A stretch of 64,000 nt of DNA from CAZDAW01 sp964503685 (GCA_964503685.1 CAZDAW010000002.1:22917-86916); one strand, 5' to 3'; numbered from the stretch's first letter, positions 51,133 through 60,358 are shown. Numbers and translations are program-made. Notes: generated from the sequence alone by a model not told the origin.

Positions 51133-52326
51133 TTAAGCAGATAGATGTTTGGATAAGTCCATTTTTTGGAAACGATCGCGGGCATATTCGCTGTCATCGC
51201 AGTTGCAGAGGATTCCGGCTGCTTTGAAACGCGCTTCGGCTTCTTGCGAGCGGCGGCGCTTAACTTCCGGATCTATTTTGCCTGGAAGATTGGCTGCCGG
51301 CATGCCCGGCGATTCCATAAAACAGTTGATTAGCATATATTTTGGGCGATATTGGATCGCGAACTGAACAGATCGCTCGAAATCTTCTTCCGTTTCACCC
51401 GGAAAGCCTACTATGATATGTGAATCCAGCTCTGTGAACTTCAGTTCGTTGATTGTGTTAAAGATTTTGTTGAGGTCCGCTCTTGAATAGGGCCTTTTCA
51501 TTAACTGTAATATTCTGTCTGACGCAGATTGGTAGGGCATTTGTAAGTGAACGATCAGGCCAGCGTTAATGAATTCAATCATGTCGTCGTAGAATTTCAA
51601 AAAGAAGTAAGGGTTGAAATCTTGCATGGCAATTTTGATATCTGGCACGGTGGCGCGAATGCGGCGAATCAAGTTGGGCAGCGAACTGCCCGTGTCGCTT
51701 CCATAATCGCCGACGCTATCGCCTAACAGGACGATCTTGTTTGAGTTTTGCAGCGCCACCTGCTCAGCAACAGTTGCAACAATTTGATCTTCGTTGAAGC
51801 TCCGGTAGGGCGGAAATGCCAGGCGTTCTGAGCAATAGGTACATTCCCATTTACATCCCTCGGAAATATATATTTGTATGTATCGACCTATATAGGGTAC
51901 ATCTGCACCGGGATTTTCTTTGCGGTATGTAGCCTCATCCTTGTAAAGTTGGTTTTTGAAAAGCACAAGTGGGATATCCTCTAATTTCGTGGCGCCTTTT
52001 CCAAAGATGGTTTCCAAAGCCCGTTGGTCGCCCCGCCAGGGAAGAATTATGCCGTTGTAATTCGCATCCAGGATGCCACGATCAATATCAGGTAAACAGC
52101 CGGCTACGATCAGTTTTCCCGGATAACTTTCCTCAAGATGTTTGATTTCAGCGAGGCTGTTATCGCGCATGTCACGACGAAAGGCGCATGTCCAGAGTAA
52201 AACGGCTTCGCTGTCGCTCAAATCATTAACCACTTCATGACCATTGGCGATGAGGTAATCACGGTAACTCTGGATCACCGTGTTGCGCATGCCACAGGAA
52301 TTTAGGCTGTAAAAATAAACTTTCAT
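51133..52326 (-). CDS. MiaB-like radical SAM methylthiotransferase lacking TRAM domain
   Basis: A 397-residue protein with methylthiotransferase layout. The N-terminal domain has three cysteines ('LNSCGMRNTVIQS', 'LLWTCAFRRDM', 'IVAGCLPDID') that would hold the auxiliary cluster. The radical SAM site is CxxxCxxC in 'SEGCKWECTYCSERLAFPPY', and 'SHIIVGFPGETEEDFERSV' is conserved. tRNA-acting members end with a TRAM domain, which is absent here. ATG 52326 has AGGAG upstream. The glycan context suggests a small-molecule or sugar substrate rather than tRNA; that is inference. Confidence 0.78.
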   Translation of the reverse strand: MKVYFYSLNSCGMRNTVIQSYRDYLIANGHEVVNDLSDSEAVLLWTCAFRRDMRDNSLAEIKHLEESYPGKLIVAGCLPDIDRGILDANYNGIILPWRGDQRALETIFGKGATKLEDIPLVLFKNQLYKDEATYRKENPGADVPYIGRYIQIYISEGCKWECTYCSERLAFPPYRSFNEDQIVATVAEQVALQNSNKIVLLGDSVGDYGSDTGSSLPNLIRRIRATVPDIKIAMQDFNPYFFLKFYDDMIEFINAGLIVHLQMPYQSASDRILQLMKRPYSRADLNKIFNTINELKFTELDSHIIVGFPGETEEDFERSVQFAIQYRPKYMLINCFMESPGMPAANLPGKIDPEVKRRRSQEAEARFKAAGILCNCDDSEYARDRFQKMDLSKHLSA

Positions 52327-52343
52327 TATCAGGCTCCTATAAA

Positions 52344-53102
52344 TCAAACATGGTCGATTACCATATAGGATGTGCGCGAATTGTACGGAAACCGGCGCAG
52401 GGCGTATCGATTGAGTCCAAAGACTTCTTTGAGCGCTAATGTTTCACCGGGACAGGCGTGGTCGTTGGCCTCATCAAAACCAATGACGCTGCCAACGGTT
52501 AAACGATCCTTAATTGCTAACAGACATTCACGGGTCGGTTCGTAGATATCCATATCGAAATAGGCTAAAGCAATAACTGTTTCCGGATTTTTATCCAAAT
52601 ACTCATGAATACGAGATGAGGCGTCGCCTTTGATCACTTCGAACTTTTTAACATGTGCTAACGGGCTTTCTTTCTCTTGAAATTCGAGAATTTGACGGAG
52701 GTACTGGTCGTATTCAGGGGAAACGGCATAACCGCCTTTTTTCATCTCGGTTCCATCTTGCGGCGATACACTAGGAAAACCCTCGAAAGTATCGAAGGCG
52801 ATAATCTTGCGCAAGCGATTGAAAGGTTCGTATATGCCGCGCATTGCAGAGTAGAGAGAAGTGTTTTGTCCCCAGCGACATCCGAACTCAACGATTACGC
52901 CCTGAACTTCCAGAATTTGCCGGTATAAAAAATCCATGAACAGAATGCGGGACAAGGTTTGTGGTGTAAGGAACAATCCCAGGTTCATCAGGAATTCATC
53001 ATCAGGAATGGGACATTGCCGCAGCAAATCGAGAAATTGATTTCTGCGCTCAGATTGTGTTTCGTCGCCAAATGTGACGATGTTAAAGCTTTTTTTGGTC
53101 AT
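52344..53102 (-). CDS. TylF-like class I methyltransferase
   Basis: A 252-residue SAM-dependent methyltransferase of the same broad type as the product of 50314-51117. The SAM loop is 'VIVEFGCRWGQNTSLYSAM', with 'IIAFDTFEGFPSVSPQDG' and 'IALAYFDMDIYEPTRECLLA' plus 'GSVIGFDEAND'. ATG 53102 has AGGAG upstream, so I discard the five-residue extension. It probably methylates a glycan sugar. Two related methyltransferases within 3 kb suggest two methylation sites. Confidence 0.78.
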   Translation of the reverse strand: MTKKSFNIVTFGDETQSERRNQFLDLLRQCPIPDDEFLMNLGLFLTPQTLSRILFMDFLYRQILEVQGVIVEFGCRWGQNTSLYSAMRGIYEPFNRLRKIIAFDTFEGFPSVSPQDGTEMKKGGYAVSPEYDQYLRQILEFQEKESPLAHVKKFEVIKGDASSRIHEYLDKNPETVIALAYFDMDIYEPTRECLLAIKDRLTVGSVIGFDEANDHACPGETLALKEVFGLNRYALRRFPYNSRTSYMVIDHV

Positions 53103-53123
53103 ACTATCTCCTCTCAATGAACC

Positions 53124-54059
53124 TTAGTGATGATTCGATTGGGTTAAATGCCAGGCTTCCCGGCAGGTTTTGATAATGGCATCGCTGTCGTAATTCATCC
53201 GTCGGCGCAGTTCTTCTCGTTCCAGGTTGCCGAGTGCAAGCGCATCGGATGGCCCCAAACGGAGCAATTTTGGATGTACGTCACGATTTGCCAACCAGGC
53301 GCTGATTTCGGCGTACAGACCGCCGTTTGGGAAATGCTCTTCGGCAACGATGATCGTTTTTACTTTATTGGATAAGAATTCGAGCATATCCGTGTCCAGA
53401 GGTTTGACGGTATGCATCTGGTAACAAATAGGCGTGATATTTTCGGTCTTGAGGGTTTCCAAGGCTTCTAACACCTGAACGGCCATATCACCAGTGCTGA
53501 TAATTGCAATCTGTTCACCCTTCGCGAGTAACCGGGCGCGCCCCAATACTGCAGGTTCATCGACGATATATGGCTTCTCGCCAAACTTTCCAATGCGGAT
53601 ATAAGAGGGACCAGGAATGTTGAAAAGCTGTGGGAACAACTGGCTGACCTCATTCGGGTCGCCAGGAGCGACCACTGTCATGCCTGGCAGGAGTGACATT
53701 AATCCCAGATCATCAGCAGCATGGTGTGTGACGCCGCTGTTCGAGTAGGTATAACCGCCGCCGGCGCCCACAACGATCACCGGTAAATGGGGGTAACAGA
53801 CTGAAATGCGGATTTGTTCGTAAGCACGCCCGGTAGCAAATGATGCGATAGAATAAGCAACAGGGCGCCAGCCTTCAAAGGCTAAACCGGCAGCAGCGTC
53901 GATCATTTCGGCTTCGGCGACGCCCACGTTTACGTAACGAGGGCCAAAACGTTCGCGAAAGTTATCAAATACCTGAAACCCCAGATCGCCTGTCAGGAAG
54001 ATCAAACGGGGATTTTCACTGGCAATTTTCATAAGCGCGTCAGAAAATGCTCGTCTCAT
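53124..54059 (-). CDS. Transketolase, C-terminal half (split subunit)
   Basis: A 311-residue protein covering the pyrimidine-binding and C-terminal domains of transketolase. 'RYVNVGVAEAEMIDAAAGLA' holds the catalytic Glu, and 'GAGGGYTYSNSGVTHHAADD' lines the cofactor site. It needs the product of the next gene upstream (54056-54940) for the diphosphate-binding domain; the two frames overlap by 4 nt. A dedicated transketolase next to heptose genes can supply sedoheptulose 7-phosphate. Confidence 0.87.
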   Translation of the reverse strand: MRRAFSDALMKIASENPRLIFLTGDLGFQVFDNFRERFGPRYVNVGVAEAEMIDAAAGLAFEGWRPVAYSIASFATGRAYEQIRISVCYPHLPVIVVGAGGGYTYSNSGVTHHAADDLGLMSLLPGMTVVAPGDPNEVSQLFPQLFNIPGPSYIRIGKFGEKPYIVDEPAVLGRARLLAKGEQIAIISTGDMAVQVLEALETLKTENITPICYQMHTVKPLDTDMLEFLSNKVKTIIVAEEHFPNGGLYAEISAWLANRDVHPKLLRLGPSDALALGNLEREELRRRMNYDSDAIIKTCREAWHLTQSNHH

Positions 54060-54940
54060 GCCATTTCCTCATGAATAGGAGTCTCGCCCAATTCCAGTAA
54101 GGCTCGCTCAAGATCGTCATCAGAGGGGCAACGATAATGCCAGAGCACCTGATCTTCCATGAAGCTGACGCCTGCTCCGCCTTTCGTTTTGGCAATGATT
54201 GCAGTCGGGCGCCCTGCTTCGAAGGGAACTGCATCAAGCGCTTCGATAACTTCAACCATACGATTGCCGTTAATGGTTCGCGCTGCCCAGCCGAAGGCTT
54301 TAAATTTTTCTTCCAACGAAGTGTACCCCATCAATTCATCACTACGCCCGACCGCCTGTACGCCGTTGTTATCAACGATGGCGAGCAGATTGCCGAGCTT
54401 CTTGGAAGCGGCGAACATGGCGGCTTCCCAAACACTGCCCTCATTGCATTCTCCATCGCTCATTAAGACGATAGCGCGGGCGTTATTGTTGTCCAGACGC
54501 AAACCATAAAGCATTCCGGTGGCGATTCCCAACCCATGTCCCAGGCTGCCTGATGAACATTCCAACACAGGGAGCGCATATTTGCATGGATGATTAGGCA
54601 ACGGAGAATCATTCTGTGCATATAAATGCAGGAGCGCTTTCGGGAAAAAACCCCGTTCAGCCATTGCGACATACTGTGCTGTACAACCGTGCCCTTTGCT
54701 GAGGATGAAGCGGTCGCGGTCAGAATTGCCCGGATCTTGAGGATATACCTTTAACCAGTGGAAGTACAAACCAACCATGATATCCATACAACTCAGAGCC
54801 GAACTGAGATGACCCTCTTTCCCATCATGCGCCATTTGTACACAAGTCGCTCTTAATCGGCGCGCCGTTTTTTCCAGAGCCGGGATATCTGGCGAAATGG
54901 CGTTGATTTTAGACTGCGCTTTACTCATTACAGAATTCAT
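54056..54940 (-). CDS. Transketolase, N-terminal half (split subunit)
   Basis: A 294-residue protein equal to the thiamine diphosphate-binding domain. 'VLMSDGECNEGSVWEAAMFA' through 'NLLAIVDNN' is the ThDP/Mg motif (GDG...NN, here SDG). 'KGHGCTAQYVAMAERG' and 'SSGSLGHGLGIATGMLYGLR' are also typical. Split transketolases are common in surface-sugar and secondary-metabolite clusters. Confidence 0.88.
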   Translation of the reverse strand: MNSVMSKAQSKINAISPDIPALEKTARRLRATCVQMAHDGKEGHLSSALSCMDIMVGLYFHWLKVYPQDPGNSDRDRFILSKGHGCTAQYVAMAERGFFPKALLHLYAQNDSPLPNHPCKYALPVLECSSGSLGHGLGIATGMLYGLRLDNNNARAIVLMSDGECNEGSVWEAAMFAASKKLGNLLAIVDNNGVQAVGRSDELMGYTSLEEKFKAFGWAARTINGNRMVEVIEALDAVPFEAGRPTAIIAKTKGGAGVSFMEDQVLWHYRCPSDDDLERALLELGETPIHEEMA

Positions 54941-54942
54941 AA

Positions 54943-55893
54943 TTAATAATGGACTCCCTTATTGTTTAAATACCATTGATAAGTGGCGGCAATACCAGCT
55001 TCCAGAGTAGTAAGCGGCTGCCAACCTGAATTTGATAGAACAATTGAGTCGAGTGATTTCAAAGGGAAGCCATCCGGTTTGCTTGTGTCGAAGTAAAGCT
55101 CTCCCTGGTAACCTACGGCGGCTTTGATCATGAATGCCAGATCGCGAATGGTGGTCGCTTTTCCACTCCCCACATTGATAGGTTGTGTGTTCTCATAAGT
55201 GTTCATCACATGAATAATGGCATTCGCCAGATCGTCAACAAAGATGAATTCACGCTGGGCGTTACCGCTACCCCAAATTTCGAGGCGCGGCATCTTGCTG
55301 ACTTTTGCCTGATGCATTTTTGTGATGAGTGATGGGATAACGTGCGCATCCTGCGGATCAAAATGATCACCGGGGCCGTAGGGATTTGCCGGAATAGCTG
55401 TGATAAAGTTTGCGCCATATTGTTGGCAATAGGCCTGACAGAGCTTAATACCCGCAATTTTTGCGGTGGCGTATGCTTCATTAGTAGGCTCCAGAGCGCC
55501 GGTCATGAGCGATTCAACCTGCATAGGTTGCCTGGCATACTTTGGGTAGATACAGGAACTTGCAACATAAAGAAGTTTCTTAACCCCGTGCTGCCAAGCG
55601 GCGTCGATCAGATGGCATGATACCAGCAAGTTGTTGAGCATAAGGTCTGCCGGGTATTTTTGATTACCGCCAATACCCGCCGATTTACCAGCCGCCAGGA
55701 AAACATAATCAGGCTGGTTTGCTCTGAAGAAGTTATCAACTTTATCTGGCCTTATCAGGGATTCGTTTTCTTCAGGGAATGCCAATAGATTGTGATAACC
55801 CTGGCGGGATAATTCACGAAGGATTGCCGCGCCAATCAAAGTATTCTCACCGGCCACGTAGATTCTTGCTGACTTATCCATTGTCTGTCTCAT
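54943..55893 (-). CDS. GDP-L-fucose synthase-like epimerase/reductase
   Basis: A 316-residue extended SDR. The N-terminal glycine motif is 'YVAGENTLIGAAILREL' (VAGxxxxxG, as in fucose synthase). The catalytic segment 'YVASSCIYPKYARQPMQVES' with 'NEAYATAKIAGIKLCQAY' (Tyr-x3-Lys) and 'ANPYGPGDHFDPQDAHVIPS' match the WcaG/Fcl group, which 3,5-epimerises and 4-reduces GDP-4-keto-6-deoxy sugars. In heptose clusters such enzymes act on GDP-4-keto heptoses. Its exact substrate is not proven. Confidence 0.82.
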   Translation of the reverse strand: MRQTMDKSARIYVAGENTLIGAAILRELSRQGYHNLLAFPEENESLIRPDKVDNFFRANQPDYVFLAAGKSAGIGGNQKYPADLMLNNLLVSCHLIDAAWQHGVKKLLYVASSCIYPKYARQPMQVESLMTGALEPTNEAYATAKIAGIKLCQAYCQQYGANFITAIPANPYGPGDHFDPQDAHVIPSLITKMHQAKVSKMPRLEIWGSGNAQREFIFVDDLANAIIHVMNTYENTQPINVGSGKATTIRDLAFMIKAAVGYQGELYFDTSKPDGFPLKSLDSIVLSNSGWQPLTTLEAGIAATYQWYLNNKGVHY

Positions 55894-55906
55894 TATCCGT
55901 CATGTT

Positions 55907-56986
55907 TTATGTAATACCTTTACCATCGACATTGAGCGTCAATTCACGAAATGCAGCGATGGGACGGCTGGCGCGCTCAGTTTCGGCGGCGAAGTAGTCG
56001 TTTTCCGGGTCAAAGAAGATGATCTGGCTGCCTGAGAACTCGAACTTGAATGGGACATGGATGAATTTGTCGAGTTTATCCTTGACGGAAGATTGTTTAT
56101 CGGGGGGGACGAAGAGCAGCAAAAAACCGCCCCCACCGGCTCCGGTTATTTTTCCACCTAATGCTCCCGCTGATAAAGCCGAGTTATAAATTTCATCGAT
56201 GGTGGAATTGGAGACCACCGGGCTCAGACTGCGTTTGGCTTGCCAGGCTTCATCGAGAAGTTCGCCAAAATTAGTGATATCCTGCTTGCCGGTCAGAAGC
56301 GATACACCTTCCTCGACCAGATCTTTCGTGATACGAAGCTGCCTGCGTCGATCGTCGAGATCATCCACAAAACTGTTTGCCACATTGGCGGCAGTCCGCT
56401 TGATGCCAGTGTAGAACATCATTAAATGGTTATTGAGTTCATTCAGGCGCTCTGTAGAGATTGTAATGGGGCGGACAGAAATTTCTCCGTTCGGGTGAAA
56501 GATGATCTGGTTAAGGCCGCCATAAGCTGCGGTGACCTGATCCTGCGATCCGACAGTTTCGCGCACCATTTCTTGTTCAATATAAATGCTCTCTTTGGCA
56601 AGTTGCTCTTTACTGGGCATTTGTCCTTTAAGAGCGTACAGGGCATTCAGTAAGCCAACTGTGAATGCTGAACTCGATCCCATACCGCTGCGAGCGGGTA
56701 AGTCGCCGTCATGGTGAATCTCGACGCCGCGCTCTATATTCATGAAACGTAAAATTTCACGCGCTGCCGGGTGGGTGATCTGGTCAATATTTTCACAGGT
56801 CTCAATCTTGGAATAAACAAGACGGATCTTATGTTCAAAGAAAGGGGGAAGATACCGGCAGGTCAGATAGCAATATTTATCAATTGAGGTAGCCAGAACC
56901 ATGCCGCCGTGCTTAAGATACCAGCCCGGATAATCGGTACCGCCCCCGAAGAAAGAAATTCGAAATGGTGTTCTACTGATAATCAT
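55907..56986 (-). CDS. hddA: D-glycero-D-manno-heptose 7-phosphate kinase
   Basis: A GHMP-family kinase of 359 residues. 'ISRTPFRISFFGGGTDYPGW' is the sugar-kinase start, 'LPARSGMGSSSAFTVGLLNA' the ATP loop, and 'KITGAGGGGFLLLFVPPDK' the C-terminal GHMP motif. It matches HddA, which makes D-glycero-alpha-D-manno-heptose 1,7-bisphosphate in the GDP-heptose route. Neighbouring gmhA, gmhB and hddC complete the pathway. Confidence 0.88.
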   Translation of the reverse strand: MIISRTPFRISFFGGGTDYPGWYLKHGGMVLATSIDKYCYLTCRYLPPFFEHKIRLVYSKIETCENIDQITHPAAREILRFMNIERGVEIHHDGDLPARSGMGSSSAFTVGLLNALYALKGQMPSKEQLAKESIYIEQEMVRETVGSQDQVTAAYGGLNQIIFHPNGEISVRPITISTERLNELNNHLMMFYTGIKRTAANVANSFVDDLDDRRRQLRITKDLVEEGVSLLTGKQDITNFGELLDEAWQAKRSLSPVVSNSTIDEIYNSALSAGALGGKITGAGGGGFLLLFVPPDKQSSVKDKLDKFIHVPFKFEFSGSQIIFFDPENDYFAAETERASRPIAAFRELTLNVDGKGIT

Positions 56987-56998
56987 GGTTACTCCTTA

Positions 56999-57475
56999 TT
57001 ATCGAATAACCCCTATTGTCCCATTCTGAATATCCTGAATGAGTTCTTTGGCAGGTGGGATTATGTCGTTTGGTAAATTGTCTAATTTAAAGAATTGGAG
57101 ATCCTCGCTCTCGTGACTGATACGCAATTCACCGGAAAGGATCTTTGCATCCAGAGCGATATCAACCAAATGACGCACGTCGCCATTATCAGGATAGGTG
57201 ATAATTCGGTCCTGTGGTTCGGAATACACGCCGCGCAGTTGGGTGATTTCGATGGTTAAACCGGTTTCTTCCTGGCTTTCTCGAATAGCTGCCTGAATCA
57301 CTGATTCTCCCGCCTCAACTTTGCCGCCCGGAAAACCCCACATGCTGCAATCACTGCGCTTTTCCAACAGGATGCGTTTTTCGCTATCCCAGATAATGAC
57401 TGCCACACCGGTTTTTACTTGTGTGTGTTTATCAGCAATTTTCTTCTCAAACATTCGCTGTGCATTCCTGTTCAT
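56999..57475 (-). CDS. Nudix hydrolase
   Basis: A 158-residue Nudix protein. The Nudix box is complete: 'GGKVEAGESVIQAAIRES' followed by QEETGL. It starts at ATG 57475 and overlaps the gmhA stop by 4 nt. In this context it may hydrolyse a nucleotide sugar such as a GDP-linked heptose, but Nudix substrate cannot be read from sequence. Confidence 0.85.
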   Translation of the reverse strand: MNRNAQRMFEKKIADKHTQVKTGVAVIIWDSEKRILLEKRSDCSMWGFPGGKVEAGESVIQAAIRESQEETGLTIEITQLRGVYSEPQDRIITYPDNGDVRHLVDIALDAKILSGELRISHESEDLQFFKLDNLPNDIIPPAKELIQDIQNGTIGVIR

Positions 57476-58092
57476 AAAGTCGTCCGGCCTTTGCTTTTAA
57501 AAAGATCGTATTCAACCAACTCGCAAAGAATATGCTCAACTGCAATATGGGCTTCCTGTGTAAGCTGGGTATTCGCGCTTGGAATGGCGATAGTCGTATC
57601 AACATGTGCGCGTCTCTTTACACCGTTGCCAGCAAGCAAGATTGTGAACATCCCGATCGATTTTGCCGTGGTCATGGCGCGTAGAATATTGGGTGAACTC
57701 CCACTTGTACTGATTCCGATTAAGACATCACCCCGTTTACCAAGCGCAAGTACCTGACGCTCAAAGACTCGTTCAAAACCGCAATCGTTTGTGAACGCTG
57801 TCAGGAAGGAAGAATCAGTTGTCAGAGCGATGGCAGGGAGAGCGGTTCGTTCGAAATCTTTGGTTAACCGGCTGACAAATTCAGCCGCCATGTGCTGGCA
57901 GTCTGCTGCGCTGCCGCCGTTGCCGCACAGGAGGAGTTTACCCCCTGATCGGAAACTGGCAGACAAGGCGTCAGCGGCCTGCAAAATATCTTCCATACAC
58001 TCTTCCACCATCTGACGTTTGACGCTGGCGCTCTCCATTAAATGCTGGGCCACCTGCTGAGAACGTTTTTCATCCCGGTTTTGCGATTCCAT
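57472..58092 (-). CDS. gmhA: Phosphoheptose isomerase
   Basis: GmhA converts sedoheptulose 7-phosphate to D-glycero-D-manno-heptose 7-phosphate. The 206-residue protein has the SIS-fold signature 'LLLCGNGGSAADCQHMAAEF', 'DVLIGISTSGSSPNILRAMT' and 'LTQEAHIAVEHILCELVEYD', close to GmhA. GAGG lies before ATG 58092, which overlaps the end of gmhB by 23 nt. Confidence 0.9.
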   Translation of the reverse strand: MESQNRDEKRSQQVAQHLMESASVKRQMVEECMEDILQAADALSASFRSGGKLLLCGNGGSAADCQHMAAEFVSRLTKDFERTALPAIALTTDSSFLTAFTNDCGFERVFERQVLALGKRGDVLIGISTSGSSPNILRAMTTAKSIGMFTILLAGNGVKRRAHVDTTIAIPSANTQLTQEAHIAVEHILCELVEYDLFKSKGRTTL

Positions 58093-58648
58093 AATTTCTT
58101 TCCTCTTTCAGAATAAAATCACCGATAAATTGAGCGGCGCTGACTAAATCAACAGCTATAAAATCAGGTGTGATAACGCCATTCCGGGCAATTGAGTCCC
58201 CGTAACCACTGCGTACCAAAATTGTCGTGGCCTCGATATTTTTTCCCAATTCGATATCACAGATATTATCTCCGATAACAAAACTGGCTGAAGGATTAAA
58301 CCCTAATTCCACTGCTGCTTTTTCGACCAGAGCCGGTTTGGGTTTACGACAATCGCATTGATCTTCAGGAGTATGGGGGCAGTAATAGATACCATCCAGG
58401 AGAATGTTTTCGGCATAAAGTAAATCAATCAACCGTTGGTTAATTTCATCAAGACGGGTGAGATCAAAATAACCACGGCCTACGGCAGACTGATTAGTAA
58501 TAACAATAAGCCCCAATCCCAGTTTCTTCATCAAGCGCAATCCTTCAGCCGCGCCAGGAATCAACTCAATTTCGTCAGGGTCGGAAATATAGTTTTTATG
58601 AATATTAATTGTGCCGTCTCGGTCCAGAATAACAAAACGCCTTTTCAT
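58070..58648 (-). CDS. gmhB: D-glycero-D-manno-heptose 1,7-bisphosphate 7-phosphatase
   Basis: A 192-residue HAD phosphatase. It starts 'MKRRFVILDRDGTINIHKNY' (nucleophile Asp and DxDGT) and includes 'VITNQSAVGRGYF', the zinc loop 'YYCPHTPEDQCDCRKPKPAL' and 'FVIGDNICDIELGKNI'. That is the GmhB pattern. ATG 58648 is 2 nt after the hddC stop; the longer frame from 58750 would overlap hddC. It removes the 7-phosphate before GMP transfer. Confidence 0.9.
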   Translation of the reverse strand: MKRRFVILDRDGTINIHKNYISDPDEIELIPGAAEGLRLMKKLGLGLIVITNQSAVGRGYFDLTRLDEINQRLIDLLYAENILLDGIYYCPHTPEDQCDCRKPKPALVEKAAVELGFNPSASFVIGDNICDIELGKNIEATTILVRSGYGDSIARNGVITPDFIAVDLVSAAQFIGDFILKEERNYGIAKPG

Positions 58649-58650
58649 TT

Positions 58651-59373
58651 TTATCGAAAAAATTGGTCGGCCAGTGCATAAGACTCTGGCGTTCCGATAT
58701 CTAAAAAGCGTCCTTGCCCTTGAAATCCGAAAAGTCCCTGCCCGATCCAATTTGGGAAGATGTCTTTTTCAATGGAAATATTTTTACCTGGTTCAATCCT
58801 TTGAATCAGGGATCGGCTGATTAAATAAACACCCGCATTGATCCAACCACAGCCGCCGCTCTCTTTCTTTTCAACAAATAGTTGAACCTGACCCTTGCTA
58901 TCGATTTCGACCTGTCCATACCGACTGGTGTCTTCAGCCTTATGTAATAGGAGAGTGGCTTTGGCCTGGCTCTTTTGGTGTAAATCCCACAAACTGGCAA
59001 GACTAAATTCGCAAAAGGAATCGCCATTCAACACTAAAAACGGATCTGACTTGAGCAGAGGAAGCGCCTGGCGGATTGCGCCGGCAGTTCCCAGCGGAAT
59101 ATTTTCGACGGAATACTCAATCCGCAGAGATTTATAAGCGTTTCCGATTATTTCATTGACCTGTTCAGCATGATACCCGGTGCATAACACGACATTCTGA
59201 ATGCCAAATGACGCCAGTTGATCGAGGATATACGTGAGGAATGGGCGACTATTAACTTCAGCGAGCACCTTCTGACGATCGGCCACAACAGCGCGCAGGC
59301 GAGTACCTAAGCCACCCACCAGGATGGCAGCCGATAAATTTGAGAAGTCTTGAAGGTGAGCAGACATTTGCAT
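58651..59373 (-). CDS. hddC: D-glycero-D-manno-heptose 1-phosphate guanylyltransferase (HddC-like)
   Basis: A 240-residue sugar-nucleotidyltransferase. 'SAAILVGGLGTRLRAVVADR' is the nucleotide-binding start, 'FLVLNGDSFCEFSLASLWDL' has the metal-binding Asp, and 'LGTAGAIRQALPLL' is conserved. Together with hddA, gmhA and gmhB it is best read as HddC, making GDP-D-glycero-alpha-D-manno-heptose. CMP or UDP use cannot be excluded by sequence alone. Confidence 0.83.
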   Translation of the reverse strand: MQMSAHLQDFSNLSAAILVGGLGTRLRAVVADRQKVLAEVNSRPFLTYILDQLASFGIQNVVLCTGYHAEQVNEIIGNAYKSLRIEYSVENIPLGTAGAIRQALPLLKSDPFLVLNGDSFCEFSLASLWDLHQKSQAKATLLLHKAEDTSRYGQVEIDSKGQVQLFVEKKESGGCGWINAGVYLISRSLIQRIEPGKNISIEKDIFPNWIGQGLFGFQGQGRFLDIGTPESYALADQFFR

Positions 59374-59391
59374 AACAACTCACAATGATTT

Positions 59392-60330
59392 CTAGATATT
59401 TTTCATGGGAGAGCGGCCCAACATACGATAACCCTTAAGCAATTCACGAATCCCTTCATCCAGTGAACGTTTGGCTTCAAAACCCGCCTCACGCAAACGC
59501 TGGTTCGAGACGATGTAATTCCGCTTATCCGGGTCGCTGCCCACTTCAGAAAAGTGAATAAAAAAATCGGGGACGTATTCTTTGACTTTGAGCGCCAGTT
59601 CTTCCTTCGATAAATTGGCTGTATCCAACCCAACATTGTACGGGCGGCCAACCATTTTTTCGGAATTTCTAATACAGTGGATGAAGCATTCAGCAACATC
59701 TCGAATGTGGATGTAATTTCGCTTGAAATCTTTCTCGAAAATCACCAGGTACCCGTCTGTGATGGACGCATAAACAAAATGATTGACCAGTAAATCCAGC
59801 CGCATGCGCGGTGACATACCAAATACGGTTGCCAGACGCAAGGTGATTGTATTGGGATTTGCCAATACCGCTCTTTCGGCTTCCGATTTTGTTTGCCCAT
59901 AAAGCGAGATCGGTTCAAGCGGGGTTTCTTCGGTGCAATAAACATCACCTGACTTTGCGCCGTACCCGCTGTTGGTTGTGGGGTAAACCACAAGCTGGTT
60001 TGAACTGCGCAATTGCAGGATTAATTTAATCGCATCCAGGTTGGTTGATCTTGCAGCCCATGGGTCTCTATCACACAACGGCGCCCCGACAAGGGCTGCC
60101 AATGGAATGATCACATCTGCTTTTTGAATGAGATGTTTCATTGTCTTTTCATCGCGCGCATCGCCAAAAACGAAATCGAATTTCGGATCAGCGCAGTAAT
60201 GAAACAAACTATGTTGCCCGTAGAGGAGATTGTCAATAACTGTGACTTCGTAACCAGCGTTTAGCAAATAACCGCAGAGGATTGACCCCAGATAACCGGC
60301 TCCACCTGTCACAAGAACTTTTGTTGTCAT
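59392..60330 (-). CDS. NAD-dependent nucleotide-sugar epimerase/dehydratase
   Basis: A 312-residue extended SDR. 'KVLVTGGAGYLGSILCGYLL' is the NAD-binding loop. 'TNSGYGAKSGDVYCTEET' and 'ISLYGQTKSEAERAVLAN' (Tyr-x3-Lys) give the catalytic residues. ATG 60330 follows AGGAG, so I drop the 52-residue upstream frame that overlaps the adjacent gene. It could oxidise or epimerise a GDP-heptose, in the role played by similar SDRs in Campylobacter heptose clusters. Confidence 0.8.
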   Translation of the reverse strand: MTTKVLVTGGAGYLGSILCGYLLNAGYEVTVIDNLLYGQHSLFHYCADPKFDFVFGDARDEKTMKHLIQKADVIIPLAALVGAPLCDRDPWAARSTNLDAIKLILQLRSSNQLVVYPTTNSGYGAKSGDVYCTEETPLEPISLYGQTKSEAERAVLANPNTITLRLATVFGMSPRMRLDLLVNHFVYASITDGYLVIFEKDFKRNYIHIRDVAECFIHCIRNSEKMVGRPYNVGLDTANLSKEELALKVKEYVPDFFIHFSEVGSDPDKRNYIVSNQRLREAGFEAKRSLDEGIRELLKGYRMLGRSPMKNI

Positions 60331-60358
60331 AGTTTTTAATACTCCTTTGTGCTTAAAG

